In this document: positions 28,101 through 41,129 of the stretch, one piece after another | How positions within the stretch are numbered: position 1 is the first letter of the stretch | Layout of the letters: each line of letters opens with the position of its first letter | Source of the DNA: Trichoplax sp. H2 | Lineage: Eukaryota; Placozoa; Uniplacotomia; Trichoplacea | Assembly: GCA_003344405.1 (NCBI GenBank) | Contig: NOWV01000006.1 | Span: 620,001 to 684,000, forward strand | DNA length: 64,000 nt | Reading direction: 5' to 3' | Made by a program: the position numbers and the translations under genes | The notes under the pieces: generated by a model | What the model saw: only the letters and a program-made list of their open reading frames with translations | Database searches by the model: none | Told to the model about the DNA's origin: nothing

Positions 28101-28177
28101 ATGGAGATCCACTGAACGTATAGTATGCATTTAATAACATTAATCATATTCCTACTGCTATTATTATTACGCACAGG
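25106..28177. other. Intergenic stretch without a supported gene
   Basis: About 3 kb of AT-rich sequence between EGLN and the RWamide gene. It presumably holds the EGLN 3' UTR and the RWamide promoter. No exon, repeat or RNA gene is recognised. Confidence 0.5.
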
Positions 28178-29275
28178 ATGCTAACGAACCGGTTCATCAT
28201 TTGGATATTATTTCTTGGTATAACGACTGCGCAAAATGTTGCAAAAGGTATTATAACAAAACATTCTAGAGATATATGCTATTTAATTTATAGCAATAAA
28301 ATTTTAAGGTACAAGTAGAAACTAGGATAGAATCTTTATCATAAAAATATTTTAGGTATTAGGCCATGGAAACTTATACAGAAATAACATTAAGGCGCAC
28401 TATAGGCTAACTAGAATCGAATTAATCTGTACTCAGTTTTCAGATATTGGCTATAATCAGAAATAAATAATTATTTTACTTCAGGTAAAGCCCAAATAGG
28501 CAATCATAAGTCTGTTTTCCTCAAAAATGAAGCCACTAGACCAGAAAGAGATCAACCACCTAGATGGGGTAGAGATCAGCCAACTAGATGGGGAAGAGAT
28601 CAACCGCCTAGATGGGGTAGAGATCAGCCACCAAGATGGGGAAGAGATCAACCATCAAGATGGGGAAGAGATCAACCGCCTAGATGGGGAAGAGATCAAC
28701 CGCCAAGATGGGGTAGAGATCAGCCACCAAGATGGGGTAGAGATCAGCCACCAAGATGGGGTAGAGATCAGCCACCAAGATGGGGTAGAGATCAGCCACC
28801 AAGATGGGGTAGAGATCAGCCACCAAGATGGGGTAGAGATCAGCCACCAAGATGGGGTAGAGATCAGCCACCTAGATGGGGTGGAGATCAATTACCTGAA
28901 ATAGAAAAAAATTACGCTCCACCAAGGTGGGGTAGAGACCAGTATTCATGGTGGAATCAAGAGCAATATCCTAGCAGATGGGGGAGAGAATATTCTACCC
29001 CTGATAATACTGCAGAAAAATTGTTAGATTCTCTCACTCATCAGTCAGAAAATGCGAAAAAGAATAATTTTCAAGAAATCAATAGTGATTCAAATAGTGG
29101 TAACGAATCTGCTGTCCATCGCCTATTCTCAAATAAGCTAAAGAATCAGAAAGCAAAATCCGACTCAAATAAATTAATGAATAGCTTTTCAGGCAGTGAG
29201 AGTATTTCCAGACCGCGTGAAAAGAGTTTAAAGCGATCAGAAACACTGGACAATATGCGTATAGATTTAATATAG
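28178..29275 (+). CDS. RWamide neuropeptide precursor
   Basis: Two exons, 28178-28247 and 28485-29275, give about 286 residues. Exon 1 encodes a signal peptide (MLTNRFIIWILFLGITTAQ). Exon 2 has 14 consecutive eight-residue units of the form DQPPRWGR (variants DQPTRWGR and DQPSRWGR), then two divergent copies ending PPRWG and PSRWG. Each RWG-R would be cut at Arg and amidated, giving DQPPRW-amide or, after loss of Asp and cyclisation, pyroGlu-PPRW-amide. RWamides are known placozoan secreted signalling peptides. The remaining about 100 residues are polar with no repeats. The intron is phase 1, just after the signal peptide, as in the other two peptide genes of this window. Confidence 0.93.
28547..28882 (+). 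repeat. 14 x 24-bp coding repeat (RWamide units)
   Basis: Fourteen exact-length 24-bp units without indels. Units 8 to 13 are identical at the DNA level and earlier units differ by one to three bases. This indicates recent expansion or homogenisation of the middle of the array. Confidence 0.93.
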
Positions 29276-30657
29276 ATTAAAAACTATAACATTTACGGCT
29301 TTAATGATATATGTTAGGTGACCATCTTGTGGAAAATAGATCGTTAAGACAGTAGATTTTACTAGAATAGTTAGTGATCTTAAATGACTCAAATATTTAC
29401 GTACCATGCGTTAGTCATCTTTGGTCAATCGCTTGAAATTTAAATTGTAATATGAAGTAAAAACAAAAGAATTTGAATGTGACTGTATACTTAATAAATA
29501 TAGGATTAGCGAATTATGTATTTTTAGTCTTTCAGAAAGAAATAATAATTACAGGATCAAAAGATCGTATCAATTCTGATCATATAAACTCTTATAAATA
29601 TTTATCTATAAAGAGGTAATATAGTATTCATCAATTATAGCTTATGTTATACCGCATAAGTGCAGAAGAAAAATATAAACTAATTCAATAGCTAACGTAA
29701 TATCGCCAATTCTTGATCGCTAAAGCCTAGCTTTTCTAGCAATCGACTACGAGCAACTATGATCTAGAACTGATTATACGATATATATCATTTATGTTCG
29801 AATTTCCGACAGAAAAAGATTTGCGAAAGCGTAAATTAGACTAAAGCTAGCGTATCGGTAGAACCATTTACTTTTACCCTTGCTAAGTTAAGTATCCATA
29901 GCCACCTATAACGTATTTCGTCGATATGGTAGGCTCAACTGACTAGATTGTAATGAGCGAAGTTATACATTAGATCCAAGACTACGTAGGATAACGATCA
30001 CACGCGATATGCAGATGATTCAGAAAAAGGTTTAGGTTTATTGCAAGGACACGCTACAGGACCGAGATCGGTATTTCGAGATAGCTATGTAACATCTGCA
30101 TGTATTATATCAGAAGCAATATTATTTAACAGTCTTATTCTGTACTTCGGCTACCGTACTACGGTACGTATACTCTGCAACTACAGCGCTTCGTATTATA
30201 ATAATCATAGTCCTTATCTACATTACATAGTTGGTGTTACTACACATATCACATAGATGATAATATCCATCGTAAATTCAGGAGATGTGAAAGCGTTCGT
30301 CATCAATAATTTGTTTCTAAGTTAAACAAAATACCTTTAACTGGTAGATATCATGTAATATATTTGTACGCTTATAGTGCTGTACATCGCTATCAATAGT
30401 AATATTTCTATATAATACGGGCAGCATTTTAGTTATTACGGTTTATAATGACGTAAACAATCCTTGATTGATAAGTCTACGATCATTTGAAACAAAGCGA
30501 AGATAACAAAGGACAACAATTTATTGCAATTTTTATCCTAATACTGAATTAATATCAAAATCAAAGCTGAATGGGCCTGCAAGGTTGATATGAGTAATTG
30601 TACTGAAATAGAATCCCAATACCCAAAAAAGTAGCGTTTACCTAAACAGATCTCACT
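29276..30657. other. RWamide 3' flank
   Basis: AATAAA at 29493-29498 is a candidate polyadenylation signal. Nothing else is recognised in this stretch. Confidence 0.4.
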
Positions 30658-30979
30658 CTAATAGAAACGAGGTAGTAACGCTTGAATTAATTTGGTAAGG
30701 GTCAAATTGTATCGTAAATAGCTCAAATTTACATCTTTCATAAATACCAGTACGAAAAATTCAGAGTCGTATAAAATATCTCGCGCCAAACTGCATCATC
30801 AACATTTCAATTTTGTATCTAGACTACAAAATATGGTCATGTAACACTGTCACAAAACAGCTTTGCAACAAGATAACGTAATCTACGATCAATAAGTCAA
30901 TTCCTTGAACCACGTATCAAGGAACGATATCTGCACTATCACGAGCACTTTTGCTCTACTAGCAGACTACACAAAGACT

Positions 30980-30999
30980 NNNNNNNNNNNNNNNNNNNN
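30980..30999. other. Assembly gap (20 N)
   Basis: Twenty N between overlapping contig ends. Confidence 0.98.
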
Positions 31000-31359
31000 C
31001 TAATAGAAACGAGGTAGTAACGCTTGAATTAATTTGGTAAGGGTCAAATTGTATCGTAAATAGCTCAAATTTACATCTTTCATAAATACCAGTACGAAAA
31101 ATTCAGAGTCGCATAAAATTTCCCGTGCCAAACTGCATCATCAACATTTCAATTTTGTATCTAGACTACAAAATATGATCATGTAACACGTGCAAGATAT
31201 GTATGATTAAGTCCTAGCTACACAGCTGACTAGATAATAAATGATTTTCATCATTTATCAATATCGCAAAAATTAAAATTGCGATTACCGTACCCTGTCT
31301 ATAGTTATACTCCTGTTTACAGTATATAAAGGTTAGAGAGATTATTTTTCGTCATAAAA

Positions 31360-31379
31360 NNNNNNNNNNNNNNNNNNNN
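31360..31379. other. Assembly gap (20 N)
   Basis: Twenty N between overlapping contig ends. Confidence 0.98.
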
Positions 31380-31672
31380 AGTCAGTGCTATATTAAAACA
31401 CAGTATATCCAAATTAGAAGTTAACTAAATAAGGATAGTCTAACAGAATTATCCTAACATAGTTATTTCTACTGTAATACAGTATTTAACACTGTAACAA
31501 ACACGTACAAGATATGTATGATTAAGTCCTAGCTACACAGCTGACTAGACAATAAATGATTTTCATCATTTATCAATATCGCAAAAATTAAAATTGCGAT
31601 TACCGTACCCTGTCTATAGTTATACTCCTGTTTACAGTATATAAAGGTTAGAGAGATTATTTTTCGTCATAA

Positions 31673-34600
31673 AATTAAACCTTAGTTGGAAGAACGGCGA
31701 TTTCACCTCTTAATTTTATAATAAATCATCGTGAAATGCGGATATTGTTCTAAACTCTTTTAGTGTTATGCTATTTAAAGATTTAATGATCAATCATCGG
31801 CCAAAAATATTCGTAGTTGCACGAATATTACCAAATGTTGTTGTACTCCTACATCGTAAGACTACTGCATAAATATGCCATTAATCATTTAAACATGCTG
31901 AAAACTCAATTAATCTTTATAGACTTCTGTATGTACCTAGTGCTCATTACTTAGTCATCAATAGGTTTATGATAAGTTCTACGCTTGAAACCGTAATGAT
32001 TGAAGTAAAAGCCAAATAGATCTAACAAAGATTACGTAACTAAAGAATTAAATTCCTTTAGTACCATTTTTAATTACAATACAGGTAAGTCTTGATGCAA
32101 AATTAGACTTTTAATCGCTTTTTATTAAGTAATTCACCTCTTATTTGCTTTGATTTGAGCAAAAATACATAGAGAATTTTTTGTTCGGCTATAAATTTAA
32201 TAAGAAAATTTATAACTTTTACACGGCATTTAATAAAAGCTGGAATGAAATCCATTTAATATGTCAAATATTTTCAATTGCAGAAGCCTTTAGCAGCTAC
32301 CGAATTAGTGTCCAGTATAGCTTATTGGCATCTCGCTTTACATCCAAGTATGAAATTTTGCATTAATTTGATGTAATAAGGGAAAAGAGATCTAAAATTA
32401 AACGACGGCAGAAATGAAGTCTATTCTTCTGGTTTGATCCAATATATTTTTATATGATTCTCAGCTAGATGAAAACAATAACCGTATTCTGCAGTCTATC
32501 CGATACTGTTATTACGGTAAGTAAATGGCACATTACCATCGCAGAACATAATATCAGATGCGTTGGCATAGGTATTTTAAACTTTCCGAGCTCAGTAGAT
32601 CTTTATGATTAACTGATAAAAATGGAATTCTATTAATCAATTTTCTACCATTTACAAATATTCGCTATTAAAACGGTAAGCAGATGGCTTAAGCGATGTA
32701 TAGAGATAGATAAATGCTAGGAAATAGTAGCACCTATCAAAGTGATTATTATCATGAACTATAAATATCTACAATTGTCGACAATTTATAGGAAATTCTT
32801 AATTATTAGTATTTATTACACAGAATCCTTTCGTATTTAATTATATCTTCTAACATTATTTTGAAAAGTTCTCGTTAAATGAACAAATTCTTTAATGTTA
32901 TTTATTTTCGTCTAGACGCTGATAATTATCTTTGGAAAATGGAATTAATATGATTAAATATGGTAATGAAGACGGCGCGTTCATAGTGAATGTGACTTAA
33001 GAAATATTTCAAATTATTCGGATTAAAAGAAATTTGTTTTAGTATGTATACATGGTCTTCGTTCCTTTACTTCATAAGTTTTAGATAGCAAAACATAAAC
33101 AATTTTTTCTATTAACATTAAAAATCAAACATTATCAAAACTGAATATAGGAGCGGTAAATATCCTGCAATCATACTCCTTAGAAACATTTATTAAGGAA
33201 TTTACCTTTGCCGATAAACCAAAATTTCGAGCATTAGCTAACTATGATGATAAATAAAATTAGCAATGGCCATTATAACAGAAAATAGCCAAAACCGAAT
33301 TAATTCCGTGTTGACGATATTATAAGAATGTTCGCTTGGTATTGAAATCACTTATTACCCACTTTTGTTGAAGTTAATCCCAAAATTATCATACAAGTAA
33401 TATTACCTTTCTACAACTAAAATGAAAAAACATTTGTAAAGGTTATTTCTTCATGTATGTGCAAAATCAATTTGGCCAATATTAATATTAAAAATAACTT
33501 AATACTCGCATATCGAAGAGGATGAAGTTTATGACGCCATGGCATGAATTTTCACTTTGCTTTAATTTAAGAAAGGAGTACTGGCGCCACTAAAATTTTG
33601 ATAATTATGGATGTATTCACACAGTTAGAGAATAATTTTCTCTTCGAGAAAATTTCTTGATCCCTCTCTCTATAGAATTAGCTGTCCAATTCATTTATTC
33701 TCATACTCGTATATTCGCATATTAAAGGCGGTTAACATACAGGAATTTGTGTTATAAGCTTTATTATACTTAAATTAAAGATACAAGTATGTGGAGGTAA
33801 ATCATAATGTTGATCAAAAGAGATTATTTTAATTGACTTATCGATAATTAACTTACACGGTATTGTTAATAAGCTCTGTAAGATAGATGCATGATAAGCT
33901 GTCTGTTATGTAATTATAATATAAATTGAGTTCTATTCAAGTACTTTGTCTAGTAAGTAAATAAAAATAAAACTTAAACGTACGCGCTGATTAATTTATT
34001 CCTAATCCATCATCTATTCTTAAAATATATAATTCGCAGTGATCTTGATATACTTATTAGAAAATGGCAATTTATCTATTAATGCTTTCAGACGGAATAG
34101 AATGAAAACATTACTCCGTTTCTTGGACTGCTTTTAATAAAATAAAAGACCTGGGTCAGCATTATAGATTTTTGAAGTCTTATATTTTGTTGATCTGTTT
34201 ATATTCTGAGGAGAGGAAATTACTCCAGTAATGCTCGTTATGACATATTACACTTTATAAATCATGTTTCGCTTACAGATATTGGGAATAGGGTTACTTT
34301 TACTACAACTTTAAATAACTTCTTAGCTAATTGCTTTACTAGGCTAAAATGGACACTTTATAATCTACTAATAGTGATAGTCGATCGAAACTAACTCCGA
34401 AATATTCGTAAATTACCTGAAACATTCCTGAATACTTGTAAAATAATGGATTAAATACTTTCTATTAATACCCAAGTTTAGTAAATTAATAATATTGCCA
34501 TGTGTACATAATTAACTAAATATTATTTCTTTTGTGACAAAAGGCCCATTAGATATTGAAGGTATTTATAAGTTGCTCTATGGCATTAAAGCGAATTAGA

Positions 34601-36347
34601 CGTGCTAAATTAGCAATTAATGGATGGACTTTTTGTAGAAATTAAGATTTGCATTACGATATTTTATTACCCTAAAGACATTTCAAAACGCTGTTAATAA
34701 CTAAGATAAATAGGAAAAGGGTTATTTAGCTGTGATTGAAATTAAGGAATATTTTTATTGAAATGGTGATTAAAGATCTGCATTTTACGCTATAACAAGT
34801 AACACTCGAAAGTAATAGAATTTGAGGGTTCAATAAAGTAAAATTTGAAGTCGGAAAGAAATTGCATGATTGATTATGGTGCATATTGCTCTGTTAGATT
34901 TATCAAGCCGTAGCTATTGATAGAGCATAAGTAAACAAAAACTGAAGCAACGCTGTACAACATAATATAATAGATAAGATTCTGTATAGGGTAAGGCCAT
35001 TGCCACACAATATAGCTGCCACTAAAAATAAGCAAATAATATCAAAGTAATGTAATATGCTGCTAAAAATAAGACGCTATTAAAAAACCTTTACTATAAT
35101 CATTACTATTGATCTAATAGATTCTATCACGAAAGAGTTAAATCTAAAAGAATTGAATGACACATTATAATATTTTCAGTATCAACAGTCAACATATTGT
35201 AACTTACTTAGTAATTTCAATAAAGTAAAAAATTATGAATAATTGTAATTGACACTGCATTGTTTTCTAAAATTTATTATCTATGGCCATTAAGTCTAAA
35301 TTTATAAACAGATAGTTTTGATATAATGCTTATTTCTAACGATTGAAGTAGAAGAATTATAAATTTTTTATTCTTATATCGTAAGATTTATCTCCGTAAT
35401 CCTTGCAGTAGATTGTTAAGTAATATAAGTGTACTATAAAGTATTAGTTCTTAAGGAGAATATCAGAGATAGAATAATATCTAATATTGCTAATACATAG
35501 GTAAAGTTGTACCAGATCCATACAAAAAGTAAGGAAATGCCTTTAACTGCAAAACTCGCATTTAGGTCGATCACAGAGGATTTCTCAACCCATACAGTTT
35601 TCGGATATGTATAGCGTTTGTATATATTACCGTATAAGCGTATGTTCTAGAGGTAAAATTAATCTTTTTGTTATTTTACTGTTAATACTAAATAATTATA
35701 GTTTGTCATGTTCTCATCATATTAATATTTATAGCTACATAATTATTAAGATTCAAATTGCGATCATATCCGAAACATCTGCTCAATTATAATTGCAGGT
35801 AATTTACTACGAGAATTACGAAATCGAATATATAAAATATACTAAAATTATTACAAATGTTGATTGCAAGAGTATTGAGAACAATAAATCAATGTATAAA
35901 TTTAGATGCACTCAATTGACTCATTTAGGTGTCGAATTCTGATCAACTTAATTCTATCTGCGGTAATTGCTGTGAGAAAGTATATATAAGTGTGATTATT
36001 CGCCTGAAATGATCGAGTTTCACAATATGTTAACAGACATTCTGCGCCAGTGATCGATTCATTCAAGATACAATATCAGCCAAGGTCAGTATACAATTAT
36101 TCGATACTAACATAATATAGTAATCAAATCGATAGAAGAAACCACTATTACTTCTATTGGGATCTATTGTATATGTATGCATAATTGCGTGAATATAAGT
36201 ACAGCATTAGTGTTCTTAGATTTAAATTTACGAGTACAATTTTGTACTGCGCTGAGCTCTTTCAAAGTTGAGCTTCTTTAACTTATCCCGAAGATCATAT
36301 TTAAATTAATCAGAAATTTCTCTTTCTGAATGAATTCTAGGATAAGA
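31673..36347. other. Long intergenic stretch without a supported gene
   Basis: About 4.7 kb, very AT-rich, with frequent stops in all frames. Presumably it is distal and proximal regulatory DNA of the WPPF gene. No repeats, RNA genes or exons are recognised. Confidence 0.5.
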
Positions 36348-37710
36348 ATGTATCGATTATCATTATGTTGTATAATTATACTTGTTTTATTTGCGAATGA
36401 AATTGAGCCTAAGTTTGCCAAACCAAAGGAAGGTAAATTTTATTAGTCCTTTTCGACTTCGTTCTAAGAAAAATTTGTGTATTGAAAAATGTAGACTTAT
36501 GAATTTATTATGGTTCAAAAAGCATTGATTAGCCAGTAAAATTCTAGTATTAATATCATAAATTTCAGGATAATTGCCTTACAACCGTTGATTTGATTGT
36601 ATTTATGATTAAAAAATTACCAATAGTAAATAAAAGATGACAAATCTGAAGAACTTCATATATGAATATATACTGAATATGTGTGTTAATGCAGATATAC
36701 CTTGGAATCTACAACGTCGAAGCAATGCTAACAATTTAAAATCTCGTAGCGATTCTGCTAAATTATCCAATACGGAACATAAAAAGAAAGACTTGGTTGC
36801 TGAAGAGCAATCGCATCCAATATTTGGAAAAGGTTTAGTTAATGAAGGTAGGTGGACATTGAATATTTTGTAGATGTAACTTTAAATATTAAACGTTATG
36901 ATACTCATTATGGTGCTGTATTTTCCTTAATATTTATTCTGCAGATGTATTCATGTACTTACATACGCAAACGGACAATTTTCATATAGTTGCAATAGCT
37001 TATGGCTATACCCTTTTAAGTTAAAGATTATATTTTTATATTTTGCAGCTAAGAAGACATCCAGGAACGAAGCATTGCAATATAATGGTTGGCCTCCATT
37101 TCGTCGGGAGGATGAGTCAAAGCAATATAATGGATGGCCTCCATTTCGTCGGGAGGATGAATCTAAGCAATATAATGGATGGCCTCCATTTCGGCGAAGT
37201 GATGAATTAACACAATACAACGGATGGCCTCCATTCCGTAGAAATGATGGAAAGGAGCAATACAACGGATGGCCTCCATTTCGTAGGAATGCTGGGATGA
37301 TGCAATACAATGGATGGCCTCCATTTCGTCGAGATGATGAAAAAATGCAATACAACGGATGGCCTCCATTTCGTCGAGATGACGACGGAAAGCAGTACAA
37401 CGGATGGCCTCCATTTCGTCGAGATGATGAAGTTATGCAGTATAACGGATGGCCCCCATTTCGTCGGAGTGAAGCAGTTCAGTACAATGGATGGCCTCCA
37501 TTTCGCAGAGACGATCAACAGAACAAGCCCTATAACGGATGGCCTCCATTTCGTCGAGAAGACCAACAAAACAAGCCATACAATGGGTGGCCTCCATTCC
37601 GTCGTGACGATCAACAGAATAAGCCTTACAACGGCTGGCCCCCATTTCGTCGAAACGATCAACAGAAAAAGCCTTATAACGGATGGCCTCCCTTTCGTAG
37701 AAATAACTAA
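36348..37710 (+). CDS. WPPF neuropeptide precursor
   Basis: Three exons, 36348-36432, 36695-36847 and 37049-37710, all joined in phase 1, give about 299 residues. Exon 1 encodes a signal peptide (MYRLSLCCIIILVLFANE). Exon 2 is a spacer ending near SHPIFGKG. Exon 3 holds 14 copies of YNGWPPFRR. Copies 1-10 are preceded by Gln and separated by acidic or polar spacers (EDESK, SDELT, DDEKM and others); copies 11-14 are preceded by KP and separated by DDQQNKP-type spacers. Cleavage at Arg-Arg leaves a free C-terminal Phe, because no Gly precedes the dibasic site, so these peptides are not amidated. Peptides of this type are known from placozoans. Confidence 0.93.
37078..37707 (+). repeat. 14 degenerate WPPF coding repeats (about 42-51 bp each)
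   Basis: The core YNGWPPFRR is invariant at the protein level in all 14 copies while spacers vary in sequence and length. DNA of the core varies mostly at third positions, so selection rather than recent duplication keeps the peptide constant. Confidence 0.9.
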
Positions 37711-38635
37711 AATTACTGTGTTGTAAAATGTCCTTTTTAAACTTGCTCCCAACCAGTAAAGATACGCTCATCGAAATTCTTCAAAATATTCGGATAAAAG
37801 TGCATCAATTGATCTTATATTTTAAGTAATTTTCTCCCTCAACGTAATACCTGTATTCATTCATAGCGAGACCTTGGAGTCAGATATGCTGCATACTTGA
37901 CCCAATTTTGAAATACAGAATATGATCGAGACGTAGTACTGTATTGTACTGTACTGCGCGTTTTTCTTGAATGATTCCTAAACTGTAGTCGAATATTATT
38001 TAGATGAGATATAGAAAATGTTTATTCTGAATTATATTCTCCTGATTAGAGTATGCAGATGTTCTATTAGGCTTGAGTTTATAACTGCTGTAATACTACG
38101 TACCTTTATATCTTGCTATCAGTTATCTTTGCTTGTATTATGAATATTCCCTATGAATACTAAATAAAGCCGTTCCGAATTGCGCTACTGTTCGTTATTA
38201 AGGGTATAAAATTTTGAATATAAAAATTTTATCTTTACAATTTAAAAGTACGGTACGCGTATAGTCATATGACTACTTTAGTGCTATACGGATAAATGAG
38301 AGATCTCAATTTTCATCTTAGAAGGAATAAAGTAATACAATAGAATTAAGTATTACAAGGTATTAGTTAAATATTGTATCGCTGGAATTTTTCTCTTCAA
38401 TTTAGTGATGCACCAAATGCCTATTTAGACACAGTAATTGTATATATGCGTTACAGTATTAGAGATTGCCTTGAAAACGCAAGAGCAAGAACTAATAATG
38501 TCAAGCAATATCAATACTTATAACTTAATGTTAGTATAGTGCCTAGAAATTTATTCATAAAACTGAGGATGCCACGAGGTGTTACCTTCCATATACAGTA
38601 TATGATATAGCTGTCAACAATGCATATCTCACCAA
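37711..38635. other. WPPF 3' flank
   Basis: AATAAA at 38163-38168 is a candidate polyadenylation signal. A tiny GTACT cluster lies near 37945. No gene is recognised. Confidence 0.4.
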
Positions 38636-38711
38636 GGACTCCTCAACCGCCCCAGCTTCACAAAAAGTTAACTTCAACTTTTTTTGTGAAGCTGGGTTGG
38701 TCGACGAGTCT
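38636..38711. repeat. Fold-back element 1
   Basis: An inverted repeat with arms of about 33 bp around a very short loop. The inner arms CCAGCTTCACAAAAAGTT and its complement are near perfect; the outer arms (GACTCCTCAACC against GGTTGGTCGACGAGTC) are imperfect. The outer end resembles the end of fold-back 2. Confidence 0.75.
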
Positions 38712-38928
38712 GTCATTCTCACATTACACATACTGTCCTTATTTTCACCTTTTAATAGACATAGCTATCAACACTTCACAACACTCCCCTAACTAATTTC
38801 AACAACCGTTAGAATGCTGCACATGTACAATGTACATACGCGTATATATGTACTGTTATAATTATAGCTTTTAAGAAGAAAAAATTGAATAAGTTATTTT
38901 ATCATGTATGAAATACCGCCATATTGTC

Positions 38929-39401
38929 AGGGACTACTCAACTAAGATTTCCCCCTCGAAGCCGTCACTAAAAACTGGACGGCTTTTTTGCGGGGAAATC
39001 TTAGCTTAGTAGTCTCTGTTGTTATATATTATTACATTGAGATATAATAAAACATTAAGTTCAAAAATATTTAGCTAAGACTCTTATTTTGATCTTGATA
39101 GTAATATGAAATAATATTATTATAATCGACGCGATTAGCGCCAAAGTAGCAGGTCAGCCTATAAAATTGGTGTCCATAGTTCATATTTGCTTAGACAGGT
39201 TTCAAAGTACATTACAGTACGTCGTACACAGTATAGTCGTTTTAGCAGTACTTGCGGATACGTACTTACAGTACAGTACATGTATGTCACAATTTAGTCT
39301 GCCGCAAAGCTACAAGAAACCTAGCAATATTTACGCTATACAGCAAAGCAGGGGTGACAATTTTTATGCAACAGAGGTACAGTTTTGATTGAGTAGTCCC
39401 T
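38929..39401. mobile_element. Fold-back 2 and a possible terminal-inverted-repeat element
   Basis: A strong inverted repeat spans 38929-39017: GGGACTACTCAACTAAGATT ... pairs with ... TAGCTTAGTAGTCTC, with GCCGTC/GACGGC flanking the loop. A further TTGAGTAGTCCCT at 39389-39401 is the complement of AGGGACTACTCAA at 38929. This could be a non-autonomous element of about 470 bp with 13-bp ends. No clear target-site duplication was seen and no transposase is encoded. Confidence 0.4.
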
Positions 39402-39840
39402 AATAGTACTGTCACATGGACTTCTAGAAACATCGAGGGATGCTCAAGGTACAGTATCTAGAAGTCCATATGCAGTGTAAACATTCAGATTTTAAGTTGA
39501 ACATCAAGTTACTGGAGGCACGTTTGCTACACAAATATAGTACTGTACGGTACGTACTTTACAGTGTACAGTACAGTTTGCGGATGTACTGTACTGTACA
39601 CTGTAGCATTGCAAAATTTTTTCGGCGTGCACATTTACCCGAGTTGTTGTTTTAGAAAATTTAAAAATTTTTTTTTGCCTCTGGTAATTCAGTGATCAGT
39701 GGAGTACTGTACAGTACAGTACCGTACCGAACAGTGCAGTACAGTACTGTACTGTACATGAGGGTGCGAAAATAAAATCTGTTCCGAATAATACATACTG
39801 TACTGTACTGTACATTGTACAGTACTGTATAATAATTAAT
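39190..39840. repeat. GTACW arrays
   Basis: GTACA/GTACT clusters at about 39205-39290, 39540-39600, 39700-39760 and 39795-39830, partly inside the possible terminal-inverted-repeat element. AT-rich TATA-type tracts follow to about 39905. Confidence 0.8.
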
Positions 39841-39905
39841 TAATTATACAATACTATATATACGGTATACTGTATAATAATATAATATATACTGTATATA
39901 TAATA

Positions 39906-41129
39906 GACTCAATCTATCTTTTAGTCAGAACATCCTAGTTATTAGTGCGGCCTCCTCTTTCAGTTGCCAGTAGAGCACCCATTGGTAAGTAAAAAAAATG
40001 TATTTTCTTTTTTCCTGTCATTTTTAATGTACAGTACTATGTTGTGTTCAGGAGGTTTTGTTTTACTGTCAAACTTGCAATTCTTACTGTAAGAGCTGTT
40101 TGTGAAATTATCGCTATTTACCATGCAGTTCTGCGATTGAACATGTAATGGCGTACTTATTTGATCATGTATTAACAGACACAGCAGAATAGACAAGAAC
40201 TTAATATCTGTATCTACTGTACAGAGTATACTGTAAATGATTGTATGTATTTCACGATGAGTCATAAAACGGCTACAATTTACGTTTTTACGCTTTAGTT
40301 CAACGCGTTTTGTAATCTTAAAAAATTAATTTGTATAATCAGATGTACATAAGTACGGTACATTATCCGCTAATATGGTAATGAACGAAAAAATTACAGA
40401 GTACCACGTTAAATAGAAATGTTCTGCTACTGCTAGAAAATGAAAATAATCATGGTGCCCTAGCATGCCGTAAATGTAGAGTTTGCGATGAAAATTTGGA
40501 TCAATTCTGTTTCATATTTTAATATAGAAAAAATTAGTGTAAACGGTATGTAGGTCATTACCGTGCCTATACCTAGTTTCAGACAACAGACGTTCAGCAC
40601 GGCGGATGATTTATTGTGCATATCTAATAAGCTGTTATAAAAGGGCGGAACTTCACGGTCATCGCACTAAGCAGCACTTTAAAAAGTTATAGCTTGAGTT
40701 GGCACTTTTTACATTCTCGTACGAAATCTAAGAAAATAGGAACTTATGATAACTCGATTCGGTCCTTTTCCTTCAACGGGTGAACGATTACTCTAAAAAT
40801 GAGACAATATCGTATTAAGTGTACAGTACTCATTTATTTTTGTAAGGAACTTCGAAATTATGTCAGTGGCGTGAAACATCATTACAAAACTATAACTATT
40901 GGTAAAAGTAGTCCAAAAAGTAGGAAATGAATCATTGTTCTGGTCGGAATACAGCTTAAGTGTACGGAAACACTACTGTACGGATATTGAATTTACGGCC
41001 TAAAATACTCTCAAATACACGTATAACAAGCATTGACGGGAAGATATAACAACTATTTAATATTGGAGTAGAAATGCTTTTTTTTTTTTTTTCCTTTGTA
41101 TACAGTATACCTGTATGTTACATTATACA
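39906..41129. other. Intergenic stretch without a supported gene
   Basis: No gene recognised. A T-tract of 14 bases lies near 41078. Confidence 0.45.

Larger units (their letters stand above)
30658..31672. repeat. Overlapping contig ends around two gaps
   Basis: The block from 30658 (CTAATAGAAACGAGGTAG...) restarts right after the gap at 31000. The block from about 31188 (GTGCAAGATATGTATG...) restarts at about 31503 after the gap at 31360. Copies differ by a few bases and diverge at their ends. The piece 31000-31359 is a short bridging contig. No gene is affected. Confidence 0.85.

Noticed and set aside
28547-28882. A CRISPR array, from the regular 24-bp repeats
   Set aside because: The units are contiguous with no spacers, coding and in a eukaryotic gene.
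28655-28891. Minus-strand repetitive frames, and the +1 frame with repeated HQDGVEIS
   Set aside because: Shadows of the RWamide 24-bp units. The frame chosen continues from a signal-peptide exon in phase.
30041-30256. A 71-codon frame between the RWamide and WPPF genes
   Set aside because: No signal peptide, repeat, family resemblance or splice context.
36951-37771. Long minus-strand and alternative-frame open frames over the WPPF repeats
   Set aside because: Shadows of the repetitive WPPF coding sequence. Only the plus-strand frame joins the signal-peptide exon and yields dibasic-flanked peptides.
39960-40265. A 101-codon minus-strand frame
   Set aside because: No recognisable family, no splice-consistent neighbours and composition typical of AT-rich noncoding DNA.
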